Below are positions 9,159-18,627 of a DNA stretch of 64,000 nucleotides, piece by piece. Numbering within the stretch: the stretch's first letter is position 1; every line of letters begins with the position of its first letter. This DNA comes from Lucinisca nassula (taxonomy: Eukaryota; Mollusca; Bivalvia; Lucinida; Lucinidae). A program made the translations under genes and the position numbers. Under the pieces are notes generated by a model. It saw nothing but the letters and a program-made list of their open reading frames with translations. It had not been told where the DNA came from and made no database searches. The stretch is taken from NCBI GenBank assembly GCA_963580285.1, contig OY757013.1:132615027-132679026 (forward strand), in the 5' to 3' direction.

Positions 9159-10322
9159 ATAATGGAAGATAATAAAATCATAATAATAATACCCCTATCA
9201 TTAATAGACTATACGAAACAGATGGATCTATATAAGATCTATAACTTGCCCTTACCCATAAGCACTTTTTTATCAATCCAATACACTATACACTTGAATC
9301 AGAATATATCGCTATCAACCCTGAACGCACTCAGTACATGCTCTTAAGTCAACATGATAGGGATGTATGTAAAGTGGGGTTTCCTAAGCTATGCACTTTA
9401 AGGAAACCAATTCATCATACAAATTTGGCCAGAATGTGCCTCTTAGCCGTATTCAGCAATGATAAGGAAAAAAATAAAACGCCTGTGTACTACAGTCGTA
9501 ACTTTTAGCCAAGACCTTCCACATGTTCAATACTTAAGCGACGATACATATATCATTATCACTAGGGTTCCCCTGATATTTAATCTGGCATGTCAAAACG
9601 AAGTACGCCAAAAGATCGACATCTCTGTACCTTATGGATTCATTAGGATCAGGAAGGGTTGTAAAGCGACTTCTGACAGGGTAACCCTTACGGGGGTCTA
9701 TGAACATGGGTCTTCACATACGATTCACAATAATGCATTGAGTATTTTGCAAGCTTACAACTTCACCAACCTAAACATTTGGGAGCCATTTAAGGCAAAC
9801 ATGCCCAACTTGAGGGGCGCTGTGAGATTACCTCAGAAACTTAAGCATCTTAAAGAAGTTCCGGTGGATCAGCTTCTCGAAGGAATAAACCAGGTGGGTC
9901 CAGTCAGACCCATGAAGGTCCTACATTTTCCTTGGTGGGGTTACGGTTTAATGATTCTTGGTAGTGTAACTTCAGTTATTATGGGCATTCTGATCTATCA
10001 TAAGTGGGGCAATGCTGTTGCTGGTTCCTTGCCTGCCGCCTGCAGGAAGAGTGGTGATCGAGGGGCACGAGCCAGCGTTCCGTACTCCGACGACCCTGGT
10101 CAAGAGATGGCTGAACTAAATCATGGAGAAGAGCGCCACTCTCGCATTATCTACAGACGGGAGAACATAAGGGGAGATGACGACATGTTGCAGCAAACGA
10201 GAGCTTTGCTAGAGAAAGATAAACCGACAAGCCATCCAGACAAGCAAGGGTCAGCAGGTGGGATGATACGACTACTCCCACTACAACCCACCAACCAGTC
10301 AACAACTGCTAGAGAACAGTAA
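9159..10322 (+). pseudogene. env: env-like third gene, truncated and frameshifted
   Basis: Conceptual translation here is spread over more than one frame. The longest open piece is 9459-10322 (287 codons). It contains one strong hydrophobic segment (about residues 159-180, PWWGYGLMILG onward) followed by a long polar tail, like the membrane anchor and cytoplasmic tail of an envelope protein. Upstream pieces (9162-9347 and a shifted frame to about 9510) resemble the stalk region of F-type envelope proteins of errantivirus-like elements. The N-terminal portion, with any cleavage site and fusion peptide, is absent. The order after pol supports the call. I judge it non-functional. Confidence 0.55.
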
Positions 10323-11204
10323 CTATGAACATTATTGTTAAATAAAGTTATGGTCAGTGGACACTGTGAGATTATCACGAAATGAACTTCAGCAAAATGT
10401 GTTTGAATCCACATGACTAGTTAATGAGAGCAGTGATAGTCAAGACTTTACCGTTAGTTTAATTCTCCGACTTAATCTTCAGTCATGTCTGTCTAGACAT
10501 AACCTGATACGAGAACCGATAGGATACATGTCACACATGGTCAACACGGATGAAAAGAAAGAAAACACAACGCGTAATCCGAAGAAACCTATACGATCAC
10601 ATGGTACAACACAAATGGTACTATACCATAATGGTACGACATACTGGTACGTCACATGGAACAACATAAATGGTACTACACGACAATGGTACGACATAGT
10701 AGTACGACAAATGGCACAACCTAAAATGGTGCTGCAAGTGAATAGTACAACTACTATGGTACGACTCAATGGTACCACCGACATGGTACTACTCTGGTAC
10801 AACTACTATGGTACGACTCAATGATACAACCGACATGGTACTACTCTGGTACAACTACTATGGTACGACTCAATGGTACAACCGATATGGTACTACTCTG
10901 GTACGACTAACTATGGTACAACTTAATGGTACTACGTGACACGAGAAACCAGCTGTGAACGTTATTAACAGAATAGAAGAAATATTCTATTGACTAGAGA
11001 CTGCTAATTGTGATAGCTTGTGTATATAATAAAGACTTGAAAAACTCAGACATACTGAGTATTGTATACAGAGACTGTTTTAAAGATGCTATGAATTAAT
11101 GACTTAACCTTACTGTGTTACTGACCACTACAAGTTGAGTTGAATTGGTTATAAAAAAAGGAATATGCTATCAAACGGTAGCATATTTCTTTTTAAAATA
11201 CGTT
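10323..11204 (+). other. Non-coding 3' region of the LTR element
   Basis: No supported gene lies between the env-like remnant and the polypurine tract. The region is dominated by TGGTAC-containing imperfect repeats (10600-10930) and ends with a small hairpin, TATGCTATC...GATAGC-like, at about 11163-11190. Confidence 0.6.
10600..10930. repeat. TGGTAC-rich minisatellite
   Basis: Short TGGTAC(G/T)AC words recur throughout. A cleaner 52-bp period is seen at 10751, 10803 and 10855 (each starting CTACTATGGTACGACTCAATG). It lies inside the LTR element and must have been copied with it. Its role is unknown. Confidence 0.8.
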
Positions 11205-11212
11205 AGGGGGGA
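11205..11212 (+). promoter_or_regulatory. Polypurine tract
   Basis: AGGGGGGA directly abuts the 3' LTR, the position needed to prime plus-strand DNA synthesis. Confidence 0.75.
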
Positions 11213-11765
11213 TGTAACACAGTAGGGGTTCTTGTATGTATTGTTTTTCTTATATTAGAAATGACCTATATCATATAGGTAGGGTCAGGCGAGAAGACAA
11301 TCCCAGTACATTTTTTTACAGTAGATGAAAACTGCGAAGTAATATCAGACCATAATTGTGACCAACACTCACATGACCGGTCAAAGTCAGGTTAATTCCG
11401 TTTAATGACGGATTGAGATGAAAACTGCGAAGTAATATCAGACCATAATTGTGACAAACACTCATATGACCGTTCAAAGTCAGGTTAATTCCGTTTAATG
11501 ACGGATTGAGTGCTCATATGACTAGCCCCGAGCGATAGCTGTCATGTGAACCCGGTCAAAGTTAGTTTAAATACCGTTTAATGACTGATTAAGTGCTGAT
11601 GCATGGATGTGTCATGTTTTTATGGTCAGTTATGAAACCTAGGAGATGTATATAAACTGGGGTTGTTTTCTAGTCGGCAGTCAGTCTTTCACTCCGCTTG
11701 GTAAAGAGCTGAAATAAAGCAAGTTGAACATTTTCCGTGTGTTCTGTTTCCTTGACTGTGTGACA
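11213..11765 (+). repeat. 3' LTR
   Basis: It matches the 5' LTR throughout apart from two fewer T residues in the T-tract near 11315. TATATAA is at 11649-11655 and AATAAA at 11713-11718. Near-identity means insertion was recent. Confidence 0.97.
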
Positions 11766-11803
11766 TAGGCCTCATCAGTGACCCTCAGATATTTTCAAAA
11801 TCG
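11766..11803 (-). mobile_element. Right part of the split family-2 hammerhead unit
   Basis: After the TAGG target duplication the sequence resumes CCTCATCAGTGACCCTC. On the minus strand this is stem I GGGTCA, core CTGATGA and the first side of stem II. Similarity to the unit at 31740-31800 ends near 11803. Confidence 0.8.
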
Positions 11804-11804
11804 A

Positions 11805-12221
11805 AGCCTATGGAGAAAGATAATTGGCAAAGCACGTTCATTGATGAAGACCACACTGATCGACGAAGTGAGATACTGTTCACAGCAAGACAATACGTGC
11901 GCGAGGGACTGCTGACTTCCTCGTACTCTACCGATGGTTTGAATCGGTACTGGTGACACCAGGACCGGATAATCGGATATCTGTGAAAGATAGAACGAAC
12001 AAAAACACAATTTATAAGGCAAGTGATCTTAAAGCCTTTGGGACTCCCCAAGAATACCAAAATGGTCCAGGCTGTGTTGGTTGTAACACTATTGACACGG
12101 GTGAAGCCCCAGAGACCACTTTTGTGAACGTAATTACTGTCACTATACCCGGCGCAGATCGCACTCGTAATATTTGTAACTACTGTCAGTATACCAGGCA
12201 AATTTCGGAGTATATATAAAG
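11805..12221 (+). other. Unrecognised coding-like patch
   Basis: Two adjacent plus-strand frames look compositionally like protein: about 49 codons from the ATG at 11809 (MEKDNWQSTF...) to a TGA at about 11956, then 88 codons at 11953-12219 with four cysteines. They overlap in different frames, as if one sequence had been frameshifted. I recognise no domain. Possibilities are a broken exon or the edge of an unknown transposon. Absence of the patch elsewhere in the window favours a unique locus. Confidence 0.3.
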
Positions 12222-12224
12222 TTT

Positions 12225-12950
12225 TGTGTATTGATATCGACTTAAAAAATACCGTCACGTTTTTGTACTTATCCATGAAGGTTGACCATTGAATCGACAG
12301 GCCTATGCAATATCCTGTGTAAAAATCCTGCGGAAATCGGCTCTCCGATAGAAATATTTTACATTTTGCATACGAGTAGAATTAAACATGTTACATCAAA
12401 AATTGCAGTAACAAAGGTAGGTCACCAGCTTGGTTTAGGCGCTGGGACCGCTCGAAACTCTTTATCGTTTCTGTAGAGGCCAAGGGAATCAAAAAAAAAA
12501 AAAAAAAAAAAAAAAAATCGCCGAAATTTCCATTTTAATTTCATATAACAAATTACTGGCATATAGAATTTATTTAAAAACTAATATTTTATGACAATGC
12601 TATTTCTGATTATAACGAGCTGAAAAAAGTCGTTGACTACCAGGTTAGTTTTCGAAATAGAACCAGATAAAGAAGAGCGGGGGTCTATGTTTTCTGACGT
12701 TATTTATAGACGGCGTTACGGTTTCTTGCAACGCCAATTGACGCGGCCAATCATTATTTCTAGCGCGATTTTTCTTAAAATGTACGAACTTAGGAATATT
12801 TAGTTACATCAAGTTTTATCGAGATTATCGCATGCTTTTGGAGAACGGAATGCCGAACATAAATGTAAAATAGAAAATGCTGTTAGCAGGATGAGACATT
12901 TTCTTGGCGAACTGGTGTAGAATGATCTACGCAATCAGTACGTATACAAA
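12225..12950. other. No gene; contains an A-tract
   Basis: A run of about 28 A residues sits at 12490-12517. No open frame or repeat shared with the rest of the window was found. Confidence 0.5.
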
Positions 12951-13550
12951 CGTGGTCCTCCGAGGTCTAGTGGCTAGGACCCTGACTCTTAATCTTTTAG
13001 TGTCTTATCGCTTAGGTTCGAGCCTCGCTCGGGTGATCATATGGATTTTCTCCGGTACTCCGTTTTGCGCCGACCTCTGATGAACGTTCGATTCAAATTA
13101 TTTGAAGTAATCTTGAATGGGCCGTAATCCAAAAACAAAATCGAGCAAAACATGTGTCTTGAAACATGAGCGCCCGGTAAAGACTCAGACCTGCTTGCCC
13201 ATTCATCTCATACATGAAGTTCAGTCGGCGTATTCGCTGCGCGCTATATGGATGGACGTTGACTCAAAACTTCTTCGCACAGATCGCCGCAGATCATCAA
13301 TACCACTGCGCAGTTCAAAATAAAAAAAGAACAGTTTTTTTCTTTGTTTTTGGATTACGGCCCTTTCAAAATTATTTTTCTTATATCGAGTCAAACGTTA
13401 ATCAGAGGTGGGTGAAAACCTGAGTACCTTGAATAAAACAACCTGACCTTTCGTTGCATGACTTGACAGTTCACATATGACCCCAGCGAGGCTCGAACCC
13501 CAGCGGTGAGACACCTAATGATTACGAGTCAGCGCAAGTAGATTCTGTGG
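12950..13550. repeat. Pair of inverted tRNA-like modules
   Basis: A plus-strand tRNA-like head (about 12955-13032; A box TCTAGTGGCTAGGA, B box GGTTCGAGCC) faces a minus-strand one (about 13545-13470; B box GGTTCGAGCC). The surrounding words CCTCGCT and TCATATG are shared. The 440 bp between them holds no recognised gene. It may be two SINEs or the ends of one inverted element. Confidence 0.5.
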
Positions 13551-13570
13551 TACGCGCTTTTTGATTTTAG

Positions 13571-13862
13571 CCCCCGCCCATCAGGGCTTGAAGAAATAGA
13601 TGGGCTGCATGATGCTTCTACGCAGAGCTGAAACGGACCCGCACACGAGTACTGGTAAACCGCTTAGAGGATCTAAGCCTGCCCAGGCAAAGCGGTGCAA
13701 GAATGCTTATAAATCCTATTGGTTTCATTGGGCGACAGGGCTTGAGATGTCATTTCATCTCGGTGTCTGGTAAAAGTCCCACAAAACTGGAAGCAACGTC
13801 TCCAAAATGATCTTTACAGTGTTGACGGGGACGTTAAACTTCAAATCAATCAAACAAACAAA
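13571..13862 (+). mobile_element. SINE A copy 1
   Basis: The unit opens CCCCCGCCCATCAGGGCTTG. It contains GAGTACTGGTAAACCGCTTA, CTGCCCAGGCAAAGCGG and TTTCATCTCGGTGTC, and ends GTTGACGGGGACGTTAAAC followed by CAAA repeats. The body and tail match the tRNA-derived SINE B at 34731-35016, but the 5' head is different and no tRNA boxes are seen. Confidence 0.8.
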
Positions 13863-14174
13863 TCGAATCGATAAATCAATACGGACAGGAGTAAGGCCTG
13901 CCAGTGTTTTGCCTTATAATCAAGCCGATGCGTTTTTTTTTTTTTTTTTTTTTTTTTAAGATACATCTTTTTATCGGTCAAATCTATGCTCAACTACCTT
14001 TCGGCCAACTTATTTCCAGTCTCGGCTTGAAAATTCTTCTGTTTCAGCCTGTTTCTCCTCTACTAAATTAATCATAATTATTGTCTTAAGCGGTCGCTAA
14101 GTAATGTTCTCTTGTTTTCACATTTGATCCGATAAAAAGCCTTTTTGCCTATACATCACGCTTACAAATCTGTC
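13863..14174. other. No gene; T-tract at 13930-13957
   Basis: Apart from a homopolymer of about 27 T residues nothing was recognised. Confidence 0.5.
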
Positions 14175-14436
14175 TGTGAAATGAACACCCCCTTACACCC
14201 CACTTAATATGGAGAAAACTGGGGTTTACGGGGGAATACATTATTTTCGTTATTTCTGCTCCTAGACATAGGTTGTGGGTACTCGTTAGAACTGCCTCAG
14301 TGAGGCGGTTCTAACGAGCACCCACAGCCTATGTTTTGAGTATAAATAAGAATAATATCACAAATTTTCATCAGAAAAATGACCATTTTGGAGGTGTAAA
14401 AATGCACTATGACACACGGGTGTGTTATCGTAATGC
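14175..14436. repeat. Hairpin MITE (family M1) copy 1
   Basis: One end reads GTGAAATGAACACCCCC and the other ACACGGGTGTGTTATCGTAATG. The centre is a long palindrome around GTTAGAACTGCCTC / GAGGCGGTTCTAAC with outer arms CATAGG(T/C)TGTGGGT. No transposase is encoded. Confidence 0.8.
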
Positions 14437-14746
14437 TTCATTAACAGTAACGGACGGCGATGTACGCCGCCATTTTGAAGGTGAAGTGTCAGAACGTCAT
14501 GACGAAACGTCGTAGCAACTGCGCCATTCTTTTACGTATCCTTGATCTTAACCCCGTTTTCAGGTTGACAGGGGATTTTTTGCACGTTGACTCAATGGGG
14601 TGCTTTCCAGCGCTGAATAGTGAGTGCATGTCACACACTGTAACTTCTCTGGACTATTCAGTCAATCACTTATAACTTACCACTAAATGTTTAACCAGCT
14701 CGACGTTGCTTTATCAACAGTCGAACTTCGACGACTCGATTACCTT

Positions 14747-15458
14747 ACCCTTGCGGCCATCGCCCATCGGGGCTTGGAGAAATAGATGGGCTGCATGATG
14801 CTTCCACGCAGAGCTAAAAGCGACCGCACATTGGTACTGGTTAACCACTAAGATAATCTAATCCTGCCCAGGCAAAGCGCCTATTGGTTTCATTGGGCGA
14901 CATGGATTGAGATGTCATTTCATCTCAATGTCGGGTAGAAGCAACGTCTCCAAAATAACCTATACAGCGTTGACGGGACGTTAAAGCTCAATTCTAACAC
15001 AGCGCGCCTATATAGGCAATGCAAAACAACTGTGTTTTATTCTGCAACAAATCACAGCTCGCAAGAGCGTGACGTGTGACGTCATTAAAAACTGCAAATT
15101 TATGACGTCACTAGTCGATTTACTTGACGTTAGACGGTGTAACGTCATTTTCTCGCATCAAAAACATTAGAAAAGGATATAAATGCATGTGTTTCAGTCG
15201 ATAATTTTCGCGGGATTTCTTCTAACAATGGCGAAAAGTTGTGAGATTTTCAGCGTGTTAGAATCGAAATAGATCAGCTCTAGCTATTGATTTGTTTTGA
15301 AATAAATCACAGTTTGTCGGTCAGTTGTAAGTAGACAAATCACGCGCGCTACGCGCTCATGATTTGTCTACTTTACAACTGACCTCCAAACTGTGATTTA
15401 TTACACAACAAATCACAGTTAGAGCTGATCTATTTCTTAAATCAAACAAACAAACAAA
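14747..15458 (+). mobile_element. SINE A copy 2 with 14-bp target duplications and a nested foldback
   Basis: GACTCGATTACCTT is present at 14733-14746 and again at 15459-15472, a clear 14-bp target site duplication as made by LINE-type retrotransposition. The SINE tail is interrupted at about 14988 by a foldback repeat and resumes with ATCAAACAAACAAACAAA before the right duplication. Confidence 0.85.
14988..15440. repeat. Foldback repeat (family F2) inside SINE A
   Basis: The core is a hairpin at about 15300-15405: arms read AATCACAGTTT...GGTCAGTTGTAA...AGACAAATCA and their complement, around a GC-rich CGCGCTACGCGC centre. Flanking arms TAGATCAGCTCTA and TAGAGCTGATCTA add an outer stem. Confidence 0.75.
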
Positions 15459-15489
15459 GACTCGATTACCTTTGGGATCATAAAATTTT

Positions 15490-15612
15490 ATTTGAGATGG
15501 GAGTACATCACGATTATATGCCTATATAATTTTGACCCCCATTTTTATATAGTAAAACTGGGGTTTACAGGGGTAAAACTTATTTTTCTTATTTCTGCTC
15601 AAAAATATAGAT
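15490..15612. repeat. Hairpin MITE M1, left half only
   Basis: GCCTATATAATTTTGACCCCC, AAACTGGGGTTTACAGGGG and TTATTTCTGCTC are the usual left side. The central palindrome and right side are missing after about 15612. Confidence 0.65.
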
Positions 15613-16310
15613 ATCACTGGGCATAAAAGCGCAACGCGAAGAGACGCCTTTCTATCCCGTTTCATGGCGTCATTCATTCATACCTAGACGTTAGATTGCA
15701 TAAAGTCGTTTTCTTTTATCAATATTATATCTTTAATTTGTGCAGTATAAATTTCTAATTTGTCTAAAACTATAAGACTGACTTGTCAGGTTGGACATGT
15801 ATCTTAGCGAATTCGGTTGCCACTTTTTGTAATATCATAAATGCTGCAAGTCTCGCTACTTTGGGCATCTCCTTCCTGATGCCCGGGACTTCCGTGGAGT
15901 GTGGGCCATGTTTGCTGATGTTGGCTCGGTGGGGGACGCCTATAAGTTCCCTGGTAGGCGTTTCTTGTCTGATGCCTCCAGTTGACCTGTCTCATGAGCT
16001 ACGTCTGTCGATGTGTGCTCGGAGGGGGTTTTGCTGTGTTTGCCTGGTCTTGTCCATCATCCGTTTCGGTTTCAAAACTTTGGGGTTTAGACACACTGAT
16101 GTAGATTAAATATCAGCAAGGCCTCTAAGTCACTAAATTTGGTATAGTTACGAATTAATTAAATCAAACATATTATGAAAACAGGTAAACGCATGTAATA
16201 CAGTCAGTTGTATTGGCGAGGTTTCTTCAAACAATGGCGGAAGACAGGGAGAATCCGAAGGAATCGATAACATTTTCGTCGACTTTTAGTGTGTTAGAAT
16301 TGAACTAGAT
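15613..16310. other. No supported gene
   Basis: A 108-codon frame at 15783-16109 lies in a GC-richer patch but has no recognised domain and ends without splice signals I can defend. The remainder is unremarkable. Confidence 0.4.
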
Positions 16311-16570
16311 CAGCTCTAGTGTCGTGATTTATTGAGTGATATATCACTGTTTGGAGGTCAGGTGTAATGTAGATCAAATCACGAGCGCGTACGCTCGTGA
16401 TTTGATCTACATTACAACTGACCTCCAAACAGTGATATATCGCTCTATCACTGTTTGGAGGTCAGTTGTAATGTAGGTCAAATCACGTACGCTCGTGATT
16501 TGATCTACATTACAATTGGCCTCCAAACAGTGATATATCGCTTAATAAATCACTGCTAAAGCTGATATAT
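16310..16570. repeat. Two adjacent F2 foldback hairpins
   Basis: Two near-perfect hairpins stand side by side, centred at about 16389 and 16488. Each has arms CACTGTTTGGAGGTCAGTTG...GATCAAATCACG around CGTACG. Outer arms CTCTAGTG / CACTGCTAAAGC enclose both. It looks like a tandem duplication of the hairpin module of the element at 14988-15440. Confidence 0.8.
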
Positions 16571-16675
16571 TGCTCCTTATTGACAGAGATTCTTTTTAGC
16601 GGCAAATTAGCTATATTCAAATTGTCAGGGACCAACTACTGTCGTTATAGCGAGTGTCCTCCATCACTAGAACAA

Positions 16676-16935
16676 TGCTATGAAATGAACACCCCCTGAA
16701 CCCCACACTATATAGAGTACTCGGGTTTACGAGGGCAAATATTATTTTTCTTATTTCTGCTCAAAGACATATGTTGTGGGTACTCCTTAGAACCGCCTCG
16801 ACGAGGCGGTTTTAACGAGCACCCACAACCTATGTTTTCTGCGTAAATAAGAAAAAAATCACGGACTGTCGTCAGAAACCATTTAGGAGATGTGAAATAT
16901 TCCCTTTTTTACACGGTTATGTTATCGTAATGTGA
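16676..16935. repeat. Hairpin MITE M1 copy
   Basis: It opens ATGAAATGAACACCCC and ends ACACGGTTATGTTATCGTAATG. The central palindrome spans about 16765-16835 with the loop GA between GCCTC and GAGGC. Confidence 0.8.
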
Positions 16936-17268
16936 TTCAGGGAGAAATACATTTGAGCCAGCGCATGTCAAAACCTTCAATTAGACATGTGCGCCAAACG
17001 AAGACTCAGATAAGCCTGCGCATCCGCGCAGTCTGATCAGAGTCTTCGTTGCGCGCTCTAAGGATAGCAAATGACCCAATGCTCCTTCATGCAGAAAGAG
17101 AAGTCTCTGGTTAGACTATATGGATGCTCGGGCTGATCTGATTCTTCACTGGGCGCACATGTAAATTGTCGGAAATGCTGTGCCCCGGCTCATTTATTAG
17201 CTATTACTCATTATTCTGATTCTTTTTCAGCGGCATATTAGCTATAGCGGCAAATTGTTAGGGACCAA
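16936..17268. repeat. Dispersed low-copy repeat
   Basis: The CATCCGCGCAGTCTGATCAGAG-type words and GGCTGATCT...CTTCACTGGGCGCA recur in diverged form at 54430-54600. No gene is visible. Confidence 0.45.
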
Positions 17269-17596
17269 CGCATTATCAAAACACGCCAGCCTATACAAAT
17301 ACAGTGTAGATTTTACCTCCGAAAAAAACTAAATTTTTAGATGAAAAATCGTGATATTTTTCTTATTCATGCTCAAAATATAGATCGTGGGTACTCGATA
17401 GAACCGCCTCGATGAGGCGGTTCTAACAAATACCCGCGATCTATATTTGAGAGCAGAAATAAGAAAAAATAATGTTTGCCCCTGTAAACCCCAGTTTTTC
17501 TGTATAAACCCCTGTAAACTCCAGTTTTTTTTCTATATAACAGTGGGGTTCGAGGGGGTCAAAATTATATAGGCGTGTTTATGTGATGTACTGTTA
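17269..17596. repeat. Hairpin MITE M1 copy (GCCTATA-ended subfamily)
   Basis: Terminal inverted repeats CATTATCAAAACACGCC and ATAGGCGTGTTTATGTGATG bracket the element. The palindrome is at about 17380-17450. The CCCCTGTAAACCCCAGTTTT segment is duplicated on the right side. Confidence 0.8.
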
Positions 17597-17649
17597 TTAT
17601 AGAGAATGTCCTCCGTGTTTCAATACGCTCTTTAATCGTCCTCTACGTT

Positions 17650-17831
17650 TCAGTTTGTTGATTCCTCTTCATAGATAACATGTAAAGGGAAAACTTCATT
17701 CACTACTTGTTGTTGTACTGGGTCATTGTTTGGTTCATCATTTCCAGAATAAAACAGGAGTCGTACTATCAAACGTGGAGTACTGTGATTTGTGTTCGCC
17801 CCTTCACCATGTGCATCGACTTTGATGGCAT
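17650..17831 (-). CDS. Possible terminal exon of an unrecognised gene
   Basis: On the minus strand a pyrimidine-rich TTTTGTTTACCACAG acceptor ends at 17832 and is followed by an open frame of 59 full codons (ATCAAAGTCGATGCAC onward) to TGA at 17650-17652. Composition is protein-like (NHSTPRLIVRLLFYSGNDEP), not repeat-like, and the segment has no second copy in the window. No domain was recognised. The rest of the gene would lie at higher coordinates, but no partner exon was found. A chance open frame cannot be excluded. Confidence 0.4.
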
Positions 17832-17979
17832 CTGTGGTAAACAAAACATTCAATTAGAAAATTCTGATAGAAATTTGGCATTTTGAAACAAGTTAACAAA
17901 CGCGTTTCATTCAATTCTCAAAACAATAACTCCTTGCACTCCAGATAAGGAAATCCGTGGTTGTAGCCTGGGATAGACA

Positions 17980-18195
17980 TTCTGTTCTAACCCTGATGTT
18001 CTTACACAGTGACGGGATAAAAATCGAAAATTCTCAAGTGTTTGATAAGGACGGGTTGAATACGACGTAATTTACACCGTCGTTAAGGTTGACGCCACAA
18101 CACGTTACATGACGTCACTAAACATCACGGTAGTTTCATCACAGTATGCCGAAGTGACAGCAGTATTAACCTTACACGCTCAGAAATGGAAGGCT
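17980..18195. repeat. Dispersed repeat (family R3) fragment
   Basis: It shares GCCGTCGTTAAGGTTGACG-type and ACGTGACGTCACTAAACAT words with 58140-58500 and, in reverse, with 35820-36240. Confidence 0.65.
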
Positions 18196-18279
18196 TTTCT
18201 TTTTTTAATGTATACGACATACAAGGCCGGACCCAATGACATTGTTGTTTGACTACTCCACTGCGGTAAACACTTCAAC

Positions 18280-18286
18280 AAAGAAC

Positions 18287-18325
<39 letters not shown>

Positions 18326-18545
18326 GTAATAATAATAATAATCGACCTTATTTATAGAGGGTAACACATTTAGTACTAGTACTAATCTTCCATGTGGCCC
18401 TCTTTTCCTGGGAAGAGACCAGTACTAGGCAATGTGGATAAAGCCTCTTGCTCAAGGAAACAACACTTGCCGCTCATGGGGATCGAGCCCGGTACCTTTC
18501 GATCCCGAGTCCGATACTTTACCAATGCACCACAGCGCTCCACTT
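18280..18545 (-). mobile_element. tRNA-derived SINE with ATT tail and a LINE-type 3' end
   Basis: The minus-strand head (about 18541-18475) has A box TGGTGCATTGGTAAAG and B box GGGCTCGATCC. The 3' end carries AGAGGGCCACATGGAAGATT and GTGTTACCCTCTATAAAT, then an (ATT)n tail at 18286-18342. The same tail layout ends the LINE at 32670-34357 (AGAGGGCCTCATGAAAGACT, GGGTCACTCTCT), so that LINE type probably mobilised this SINE. Confidence 0.8.
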
Positions 18546-18627
18546 GGTGGTATAAAGGCCTATGGCTGGAGAGAGGTATGTGGTTAATGATTCTTGTTTC
18601 TCTTATTGCCATCAAAAAGCACATCAA

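Larger units (their letters stand above)
3326..11765 (+). mobile_element. Young Ty3/gypsy-type LTR retrotransposon, 8.4 kb
   Basis: The element runs TGTAAC...GTGACA with LTRs of 555 and 553 bp. By eye they are identical except for two T residues in one T-tract. It is flanked by a 4-bp target duplication TAGG (3322-3325 and 11766-11769). Internal order is candidate primer site, gag, protease, RT, RNase H, integrase, basic/acidic tail, env-like remnant, minisatellite, purine tract. The RT-RNaseH-integrase order places it in the Ty3/gypsy group. It inserted into the stem-II loop of a hammerhead ribozyme. Internal reading frames carry two in-frame stops despite the near-identical LTRs. Confidence 0.95.
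14720..15500. mobile_element. pogo-type TIR fragment invaded by a SINE
   Basis: CAGTCGAACTTCGACGACTCG at 14725-14740 matches the terminal repeat of the pogo-type MITE at 59066. The sequence after the SINE (15459 on, CTTTGGGATC...) continues that same MITE. The target is thus an older pogo-like MITE. Confidence 0.65.

Noticed and set aside
8659..9159. 166-codon minus frame
   Set aside because: It is the antisense shadow of the charged pol C-terminus.
14365..14380. CTGATGA-like words in the right arms of many hairpin MITEs (minus strand of TCATCAG)
   Set aside because: They are followed by AAAATCCGTGAT with no GAAA core or stem III, so no hammerhead can form.
15783..16109. Possible cysteine-rich small protein
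   Set aside because: No domain, no splice or promoter evidence, and an equally open antisense frame.
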